A stretch of DNA of 64,000 bases, taken from NCBI GenBank assembly GCA_025266875.1, contig JALLLT010000027.1:372001-436000 (forward strand). Reading direction: 5' to 3'. The notes under the pieces are model-generated. The model worked only from the letters and a program-made list of their open reading frames with translations, was not told the origin of the DNA and ran no database searches. The DNA comes from Fennellomyces sp. T-0311. Its lineage: Eukaryota; Mucoromycota; Mucoromycetes; Mucorales; Lichtheimiaceae. Made by a program: the position numbers and the translations under genes. Within the stretch, counting starts at the first letter, position 1. Each line of letters begins with the position of its first letter. Shown piece after piece: positions 56,663 to 64,000 of this stretch.

Positions 56663-58457
56663 GCTTCTTAAGTTCGTTATAAATATGTAGAGATGCCCAA
56701 GCGTCTAATGCGGCGTATTGTATCTGCTCTTGAGAAAGCTCTGGTGCGTCCCAGTCGCCTAAGCGAACCTCGTCGTCTTTTAACAGCGTATGCTCGAGAA
56801 CTGCTTCGCAAATCTCGGCGAGACCCTTTCTCCCATCGTTAATAAAACCTTTGTTTTTTGCAAGCTCGCCAAGCTCTCGTCCTCCTTTACAAGTGGCGTT
56901 AAAGTCTCGTTCGATTTTTTTGAGGTCGCCACCAACGTTACGTCCAACCTTCATAATCGTCTCATTGGCCAGCAAGCTGAGCAACGAAGATGGTAGCTTT
57001 TGAAGGTGGCTGACACAGCAAACAAGTACAACGTCGTGGTCGGCAATTTGTATGGTGGCAATCTTTCCCGGACCAGTTCTCTTGCTAAAAGGCCATTCGC
57101 AATCAAGGCCAATCACCTTTGGCATATATATGATTGGGCCATTATCCGACTGCCGTGATCTTGCTCTGTCGAGAAGTGATTCGACTTCGGATTGAATATC
57201 TTCAAAATTGCGAATGCATTTGACCACTAGGTTGTCCTTTGGTATTTGAAGCAATGGATATTTCCGTGTTTTTAAGCCTGGCAATAGCTCTTTTTCAGTT
57301 ACTGGCTCGACGTCTCGCAACAGTGAGGGAACAACATTCGCAAGAAAACCTTGGTCACCTTGGACATTATCAGTGAAGAATACTTGAGGGTGCTCATAGC
57401 CGTAAATCTCGTAAGCGTTCCACATTTTCTCAAATGAATAATGGAGGTGTGATAATGCTTTTGTTGGTACGAGAAACTGGAGGCGTACTTCTTCGTATTC
57501 ATTGCACACTGTGTACAGTGCAGCGAATATTGGTGCACCATTGATTTTGCTGATCAATTTGATGATCTTGAAAGTATGATCACCTTTCAAATAGATACCG
57601 TCGAGAACTTGCATCTGCTTATCGATGAGATGGCGAATTTCAGCAATGTATGCAGTGTAAAAGGAGCGTAGGTATTGGGCAGAAGGGATGTGGCCAGCAT
57701 ACTTCGAACGGTTATCAAACTCGGAGAAGGGAGTGATTCCGCTTTTGCGGATCATCGTTTTGATGCTTGGGGTATGCTTCTGGAACTTGGCAGCTTGTAG
57801 ATACTGCAATTCCAACCTCGAATGCTTTAGACGATGAAGTAAAGATGCCACGCCATCTTGAAGCAGCAGATGTGGAAACCATAAGAAGACGCGTGGTAGA
57901 TATAGCGGGTCTGGATCAATCACTTCTCTCAACGCGAAAAAGGGCTCTTGTTCGGGATAAACCCAAAATGTGCCCTTGCCTTCAGTGTTGTATTCACTTA
58001 AGTTGTCGCCCTCCTTCCTAATCCTTTCTTGCAGCTTTTCGAAGTAACGCTCAAGGACACTTCCTTTTTCTTCGGAGTCATACGTGTCACCCTTAGAAAT
58101 AGCCTCATCACCAGTATACTCTTCTTCAAGATCGATATCTTCGACTACCAGGTTGTCGGGATCAACTGCTTCAGGCTGTTGCTGAAGTTCGGCAAGTGTA
58201 GCGAATTCTTCAAGATCGAGAAGAGATTCCTCGCTCAAATCTAATTGTTCCCCGCTCATAGATGAAGCAATGAGATCAGTCTCATCCTCCTCGCGATTTT
58301 CCTCGGGATCGAGAGGAGTGGTGTTGCCAGAATTTGTGCTGGGGAAATTCAGAACTGACTGGTTTGGATCGCGTTTTTTAGGCTTTGGTCCGGGTTTCCT
58401 AGCTAAAGGTCCATTTTTTGACCCCATTGGACGACCCGTTTTCTTGTTTGGAATCAT
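56589..58457 (-). CDS. DDE-type transposase core fused to DEDDy 3'-5' exonuclease
   Basis: This single frame of 622 residues begins with AT-hook-like basic sequence (KTGRPMGSKNGP, RKPGPKPKK) and an acidic linker. YLPRVFLWFPHLLL and the region to residue 370 match a transposase core. A first Asp lies in LDGIYLKGDHTFKI (D286/D293) and a second in VFFTDNVQGDQGF (D363). Residues of about 405-600 form a Werner/RNase D-type exonuclease: VIGLDCEWPF (D452, E454), GRNVGGDLKKI (N507, D511) and YAALDAWASLHIY (Y581, D585), so all four metal ligands and the Tyr are present. The third transposase residue (Glu) is not in this frame but in the overlapping downstream frame. The gene is therefore either split, frameshifted or decayed. 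No terminal repeats were identified. Confidence 0.8.
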   Translation of the reverse strand: MIPNKKTGRPMGSKNGPLARKPGPKPKKRDPNQSVLNFPSTNSGNTTPLDPEENREEDETDLIASSMSGEQLDLSEESLLDLEEFATLAELQQQPEAVDPDNLVVEDIDLEEEYTGDEAISKGDTYDSEEKGSVLERYFEKLQERIRKEGDNLSEYNTEGKGTFWVYPEQEPFFALREVIDPDPLYLPRVFLWFPHLLLQDGVASLLHRLKHSRLELQYLQAAKFQKHTPSIKTMIRKSGITPFSEFDNRSKYAGHIPSAQYLRSFYTAYIAEIRHLIDKQMQVLDGIYLKGDHTFKIIKLISKINGAPIFAALYTVCNEYEEVRLQFLVPTKALSHLHYSFEKMWNAYEIYGYEHPQVFFTDNVQGDQGFLANVVPSLLRDVEPVTEKELLPGLKTRKYPLLQIPKDNLVVKCIRNFEDIQSEVESLLDRARSRQSDNGPIIYMPKVIGLDCEWPFSKRTGPGKIATIQIADHDVVLVCCVSHLQKLPSSLLSLLANETIMKVGRNVGGDLKKIERDFNATCKGGRELGELAKNKGFINDGRKGLAEICEAVLEHTLLKDDEVRLGDWDAPELSQEQIQYAALDAWASLHIYNELKKHGIIGKRFASDEIEGKFMFKHKVN

Positions 58458-61040
58458 GCTGTTTGATTGACTATATTAAAAACACACTCTCTTCCAGGGC
58501 CGACTCGGCCTTTTTATATCGGTTGGAGCCCAGTTAAACAAAAATGGTAAGGTTCCCTCGCAAGAGCGAATGAGAATCGATTATAACAAGTGTCAAAATC
58601 CGTTTTTATTGGCTGCGGCAGCCCCATAAGTATTACCTGGGCCCAAATTCGCACCTTGTGAGGACCTACTGACTTTTGGACTACGTAATACTCCAGTTTC
58701 TTATTACTTAGAGCTCCCCAAAGTTTAAATGCCGTTGATCCATAGTGTTGTGCAGCGGCAAGTTTTACATGACATCCATTTTGTGGGGATTTGCATGTAC
58801 AAAAGAACTATTTATCCAGGTGGATTTGATGTTAATCTACGTTCTTTGGAAAGGCATTTACTAATCTTTTTCTGGGTGAGCTCTCTCTCTGTAGATTTCC
58901 TTGCTTTACTTGCAGCAGGACCAATCGTCAGCGTGATAGTGTCTTGATCCACAATCTTCTGTTGTGGCAGCCTTCGCCTGATTCCTACTTTGACGGGTCA
59001 TCAGCTCGACTGGATCTTTTGAAGTAGAGATTGGTTATGCTCGCCAGCGTCAAAGTGTCTTTGATTCACAACTGCGTGTCGTGGCAAGCCTTTGCATGGT
59101 AACCACTTTGGCGGGTCTTCAGCTTGACTGGATCTTCCAAAATGGAGAGCTCCTGCTTGGATACAGAGGAGAAAGCCCATATGCGTACGAAGCGCGTAGT
59201 TCAGGTCATCATTTTCTCTTTAAGAATCGTTCCTTTTAAAGAAAGATTTACTAACTGCGGGTATTTGATCCATACCAAACGCCGCGATTATACCGTAGAG
59301 ATATATTAGGGTAGTTCAACAGTTCCATAAGTTCATAAGCTCAGGAAATCTAAGAAGAAGTAAAAAGTTGTGCCATCCAATGATAAGGAGCCTAGATACG
59401 AAACTGTGGAGTACTTCAAATGTAAACAGAGAAACAGGATGCGTATAAGCTATTCGATCCAGAAATTATTTAACAATTGATGGAATGATGCTTGTATTTG
59501 CATTTATGAACGAGATTAGCTACCTTTTCTGCTTTTTGCCGAGAACGACATTTGTTGGAAAATACTTCTTGGCGTGTTTTAGCGACCACCATCATAAGAA
59601 GATCCATCATAAGAAAGGGCGGAGTGAACTATGGCCAATCATAATGATCTCTTCTCTTAGATTTCCCGTGCTTATGGACTTAAGGAACTGTTGAACTACC
59701 CTATTATCAGCAATATTTTCTATGTTATTCTTCGGAATCTATTTTCTATAATATAATAGACAACTCTCGAAAACCCTTCATAAATCTCCTAGACTCATTG
59801 ATGTAGGCATTCCTCAGGAAAACCTGGTGGAAGGCCACATATTCGCCTCTGGGATCTCATAATCACGCCCACAGTGGTTGTCGTCCTCACAGGGTACCTC
59901 TACCACTTGCGGCTTATCATAGCCAGCTTGGTGTCGCCGGTGTCACTGGCACAAATGCTATCTATGATCAGGAATCGGCTAACTATCAAGACATGTTTTG
60001 CCGGCAATTAATCTCCTGGGTGATGCGTGTGGTGCGCGTGTTCGGCTTGGGAAAGTAGCTGCATGAATGAAGAAACAGGACGAGCATACCAAGTCTGCTG
60101 CTGCTATGGTATTGTCGACCTTCCTCCCATCCCTGCCCCACCGTAACATCTACTTAACTTGCTGAATGACTCTGGCCTAATGAGAAATCGTTTTTGACCG
60201 TTGCTTCTCGTGAGACGACAGCGGAAGTCCAGGAGAACGTGTCGAGTTTGTGCGCGGACCTGATACAGTCCACTGGCCACGATGACCTTTACATACATTC
60301 TGCGGATGCATAAGAAGGATTTACCATTTTTTGTACTGCACGTGCCGCACAAGGGTTTTTTCATTGCTAGCTCTCCAAAGAAAAACGCTCCGGGCGTACA
60401 GGTGTGTATGCGGGAGTCCATCAACAGTGACCGGCCTCTTCCACACAAGTTCCTGCAGTCAGATATCTTGCTCCCTGTTCAGTCGGTAGCGCGCTCATGA
60501 TCACAACCATTCGGCCACCAAAATCGTCCAGAGTCAAGTTCAAACTCGGACACGACACGTATTCGCAAGTATAACACTGTATTTTCATTTGCGTCTTTGG
60601 GTGCGACGGTCGATCATCACCAAAAGGGAGTGGAAATCGATGATGCAAAGAAAGAGGAGAGGGCCACTGTAGAATCGACTTTCGAGCGACCAATAACATT
60701 TAAACCATAGTGATTTTTGCAGCGTTAGCCTGAGTTTCCATGTAACGTAAGGTAAGGTACTTGCTGTCAAATTCTTAGGGTCGCAAGTATCGATTTCGGG
60801 AATTAAGCGAGATGGCATGCACTGGTCAGCATAAGATGCATTTGACCGACACTGCTCACTGCCTTGCACGTTTGGTCAATACTTAAGGTGTAACATATTG
60901 TCTGTGGTTGAGAGTTTGCTGCGTCATTTCTCCCGGGCGGTCCAGCTACTAGTATATATATGCTGTAACCTGCAGCTTCATTTTGGTCCACACTCGACGC
61001 ACTAGGCCTGCTGTGTGAATAACCATTACGTACAAAAGAT
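58458..61040. other. 2.6 kb flank with a degenerate tandem repeat
   Basis: Apart from the duplicated unit at 58926-59149, short frames occur at 60104-60869 on the minus strand (MSALPTEQGARYLTAG and others) that look like debris of an unknown gene in several frames. No complete gene or RNA feature is supported. Confidence 0.35.
58926..59149. repeat. diverged tandem duplication, period about 116 bp
   Basis: The two adjacent units share CGTCAGCG/CGCCAGCG beginnings, GTGTCTTTGATYCACAA-type cores, a TTTGRCGGGTC block and an AGCTYGACTGGATCTT block. They are clearly related but no longer identical. The origin could be old element DNA or a repeated domain of a dead gene. Confidence 0.7.
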
Positions 61041-62223
61041 TTATTGTGTAGCTATGGAATGTCTTTTCCGTTGTTTGGATTCGTGTTCTCGGCGAGACTC
61101 TAATTCCCGGATCTTCTCTTTCAGACGTTCCTGAGTCCTATCTTCCTCTTCAGACTTGCGTATCAGCTCGTCGAGACGAGCTTTATCCACCTCCAAATCT
61201 TTCGTCATTTTTTCAATGGTGCGATCATATTCCATGAGAGTATCATCTGCGCGCTAGTATGGAAGACGGTGTTACTCATTGTACTTCATCGTTGTCATAT
61301 CCAAATACCTCCATCTTGAGCTTCACTGCCCGTGTCTCTTCCTCTACTTCAACAAAAGCGGCAGATGTTTCCGATATCGTTTTCTAAGAACAGGGAATTG
61401 TTATTTGACAACCAAGACGCGGAAGAGAAACTCATACCTTTAGCATAGCATTTTCTGAATCTGCCTTTTCGCGTCTTTTATCAACACGTGATAGTTCTCG
61501 TTCAGCATCAGCATATTCCAATTGTAATGAGGCGAGTTTGCGTTTCAGAATCAAGTTGGTATCTTCCAGCTCTTGCCGATGTATCCGCTGCTGTGCCTTC
61601 ATGCTTTCAAGTTCATGGGCATTGTTTCGTTCGACGGCCTTTTGTGGTAGATGTGTGAGTATAAGGAGTTACAAAGATCGTTTGGTCGCACCTGTAAGTC
61701 GGCTTTTGCAACTGCTATTTGCTGGATCACTTCTTTGATCTCGATTTCTTTCTCCTCGGACGTGCTCACAAGACCTGCTCGATATACTTCCAGTTTTCCA
61801 ACTAAATACGTACATTAGAACAACGTGCTCATATGCTTCTATGTCTCTATGTACTTTGATCGGTGTCTTTCTTTAGTTGTTCTTCCATGTCCTGCATTCG
61901 ACCCTGGAAAATAGTAATCAGTAACCATTACAACAGGCAATCGAGTGAAAAGAAAGACCTACTCGAATGTCCCATGCTGCCCGTTTCTTCGGACCATTTG
62001 GTGGCGTGGTTGTTGATGCTTTTCGTTTTATGGGGGCTTTGGATGTTTTCACGGGAGGTTTAGAGGTTGTGGAGGAACTGGACGATGCTTGTCGTATAGC
62101 AGCTGCGCGAGCAGCTGTTGCTTTTGTCGTTGCCACGATCGGTGGTTTTGATTGCGATCGTTTTGTTTTATTCAATGTACTGGTGGACGATGCTGGACGT
62201 TTTTTTGATTCTCCAATGGTCAT
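61041..62223 (-). CDS. coiled-coil protein resembling kinesin-14 tail and stalk, no motor
   Basis: Six exons (62223-61963, 61903-61855, 61801-61692, 61638-61438, 61383-61309 and 61253-61041) keep phase and give 302 residues. The N-terminal 80 residues are Ser/Lys/Pro-rich and basic, suited to microtubule or DNA binding. They end in KKRAAWDIRGRMQDMEEQL, which closely resembles the tail-to-stalk junction of kinesin-14 (KRPAWDLKGQL in vertebrate HSET). The rest is continuous heptad-rich coiled coil (ELESMKAQQRIHRQELEDTN, DRTIEKMTKDLEVDKAR). It stops at KRHSIATQ with no motor domain, and nothing motor-like lies downstream to 60000. It may be a motorless paralogue or a truncated gene. Confidence 0.65.
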
Positions 62224-62686
62224 GGTGTCGGTGGTAGTACAATTAAAAGAAGACTCTGCGCTCGCGCACGCGTTTAGAAAAGCGCGAAATTGTTGGCTGC
62301 TATATCCTTGAATTTAGATATATACATGCGAAAATCTCGTGCATATTTTTGTGCTTATGATATATCAAAGCCCATCTGCATGCATCCTGTTGCACTGCTA
62401 ATCGAAACTGCCCTGTTTTGATCATTTTGCCATGCTACCGGATCAAATTTGGTGCCTTAAGCAGGAGATAGGGTCCAGCTTTCTATATGATAGCCAGTGC
62501 GCCATTATTCAATGGAATTGATTGGTATAGTGTTACCATACAGACCCGGTAGCATCACCGCAGTTCCAAGTGTCATTGGTGCATGACATCCAGAGCGGCA
62601 CAAGCTGGTTAGTAGTCACACTCACGACATCATTGTCGATTCAGCAGGTAGCAGCCTTGGTGCCTTCCTTTTCAACTGCAGCAGCC
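62224..62686. other. divergent promoter region
   Basis: This sits between the start codons of the kinesin-14-like gene (minus) and SPT5 (plus). AT-rich stretches near 62315-62365 could serve as core promoter. No further gene is seen; an upstream non-conserved SPT5 leader frame (from 62570) is possible. Confidence 0.4.
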
Positions 62687-64000
62687 ATGAGAAATCCAAA
62701 GACCTCAGCAATCGTTGAAGACATTGACGACGAAGACGTCCCGTACGATGAAGACGAGGAAGTGGACGACGACGTAGACGAAGACGAGGACGAAGACGAA
62801 GAAGACGAAGACGATGATCCAGTACGTTTTGGCATCTTGTGCACCTGCTTCAACCTGTTGTGCTAATGATCCCTATTCATAACAGCGTCCCAGAAAACGC
62901 GCAGCCAATCCATTCATTGATGAAATGGCTCTTGTCGATGAAGACGAAGAGGAAGAGGAAGAGGAGGAAGACTACGGACGTGAAGGTCAGTTTCTTGAAC
63001 AACAATTCTAGTGATCGACTCGCCAACATATAGCATGCAGATGGTTTCATTGATGAGGGGGCCGATGAAATCCCCTCTGAGGCCTCCATGCAAAGACGCC
63101 ATTTGGATCTTGATCGTCGGCGTCGTGAAATGGAGGGTATGGACGACGAGCAAGTGGCAGCGTTCTATGCACAAAAGTACGGTGGTCGACGACCTCAGAC
63201 GTTCAAGTCGTCTGAGGAGGTGCCGCAGCAACTGCTGTTGCCCAGTGTCAATGATCCCAATTTGTGGATGGTCAAGTGCAAGGTAATGAATAACGTGGGG
63301 GTACTTTGTTGGTCATTAACCATGGAAAACAGCCCGGAAAAGAAAGAGACATCGTCTTTGGTATGATGAAGCGCTATTTTGATCGGCAGTACAGCGACGT
63401 GCCTCTGGATACCTTCTCGGCTTTTGCGCGCGAGTCCTTGAAGGGCTATGTCTACATCGAAGCTCGACGGCTGGCGCATGTGCAACAGGTACGGTTGTCA
63501 CAACATTCATCGACTGCATCCAGTGTGTTCATTGTTTTGTTGTCAGGCCATCGCCAATATACCGCATGTCTATCAGACCACGCTGATGCTGGTACCCATC
63601 CAAGACATGATCGATTCCATCAACATTCAAAAGAAGGTGGCCGAAATCCCGGTGGGCGGATGGGTTCGCGTCACCCGAGGCACATACAGCGGTGATCTTG
63701 GCAAAGTGCTCGAGGTTGCCGATTCCCAAGACACAGCGCTTATCAAGCTGATTCCGCGTTTGGCGCTGGAGCCTCAAGAGGAAGATTATGACCGGAAGAG
63801 AAAGAAAGGTGCATCAGCACGACCTCCACAGCGCCTGTTCAATCCTGAGCGTCTTGGAAAACGACATATTTCAAGCTTACAAAAGAAAGGTCCGTACTGG
63901 GTGCTGGGCACCGACAGTTTCCGCGACGGCTATCTCGAAAAGAACATCAAGGTCACGTCGTTGCAGATCGAAGACGTCAGTCCATCACTTGAAGAAATCA
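62687..64000 (+). CDS. SPT5: transcription elongation factor Spt5 (5' part, runs off window)
   Basis: Exons 62687-62821, 62886-62985, 63041-63282, 63333-63488 and 63547 onward join in phase. The N-terminus is highly acidic, followed by RPRKRAANPFIDEMA. The NGN domain then begins at LWMVKCKPGKERDIVFGMM, with VYIEARRLAHVQQAIANIPH. KOW1 follows with GGWVRVTRGTYSGDLGKVLE, and the linker holds SARPPQRLFNPERLGK. Spt5 pairs with Spt4 on RNA polymerase II (and I) as a processivity factor. The KOW repeats 2-5 and C-terminal repeats lie beyond the window. The start at 62687 precedes RNPKTSAIVEDID; a longer start at 62570 adds a hydrophobic leader untypical of Spt5. Confidence 0.93.

Noticed and set aside
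60104..60869. Overlapping minus-strand frames of 92-114 codons
   Set aside because: They look like debris in several frames; I could not assemble a gene or name a family.

Overview
The window is eukaryotic, and the best fit is an early-diverging fungus (Mucoromycota, probably Mucorales). Genes are dense and interrupted by short GT-AG introns, mostly 45-75 bp, often with a CTAAC-type branch site. The recognisable core genes are fungal: class V myosin, Mad3, Nop4, Spc3, App1 and Spt5. The species assignment is inference. Exon boundaries given here were worked out by hand from splice signals, reading phase and family resemblance; no transcripts were available.

Layout. 1-3.3 kb: a small four-exon ricin-type lectin gene (925-1579) and, on the minus strand, a decayed Fanzor (eukaryotic TnpB-like RuvC protein) remnant (2043-3330). 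4.2-16.8 kb: a very large inverted repeat with two nearly identical arms of about 3.18 kb (4205-7388 and 13635-16819) around a 6.2 kb spacer. Each arm carries what looks like a broken Hsp70-type gene. The spacer holds two Tc1/mariner-type MITEs, an acidic low-complexity reading frame with an internal stop, and an ankyrin-like fragment. 18.1-26.9 kb: ordinary genes (a presumed mitochondrial protein, SPC3, MAD3, an NmrA-like pseudogene, NOP4 and a Cys-rich membrane protein).

27.0-30.9 kb: a second, much more complete Fanzor-like gene on the minus strand. It has all three RuvC motifs and a zinc ribbon, a long N-terminal extension, and one apparent frameshift at an A6 run. 31.4-47.1 kb: a 16-exon class V myosin, two membrane proteins, a GIY-YIG-type (T5orf172/DUF1766) protein with a mitochondrial-looking leader, an IFI6/IFI27-like small protein, and an App1-type phosphatidate phosphatase. 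47.1-52.3 kb shows no gene I can support. 52.3-58.5 kb: an uncharacterised multi-exon gene, then a mobile-element region. There a DDE-type transposase core and a DEDDy 3'-5' exonuclease are encoded in two overlapping reading frames. 61.0-64.0 kb: a coiled-coil gene resembling the tail and stalk of kinesin-14 without a motor, then the 5' part of SPT5, which runs off the window.

The strongest candidates for an unusual biological system are the Fanzor pair, one decayed and one near-complete, only 24 kb apart. Next are the split transposase-exonuclease and the 12.6 kb inverted-repeat structure. The housekeeping genes do not form one pathway; they cover ribosome biogenesis, ER signal-peptide processing, spindle checkpoint, actin transport, lipid metabolism and transcription elongation.
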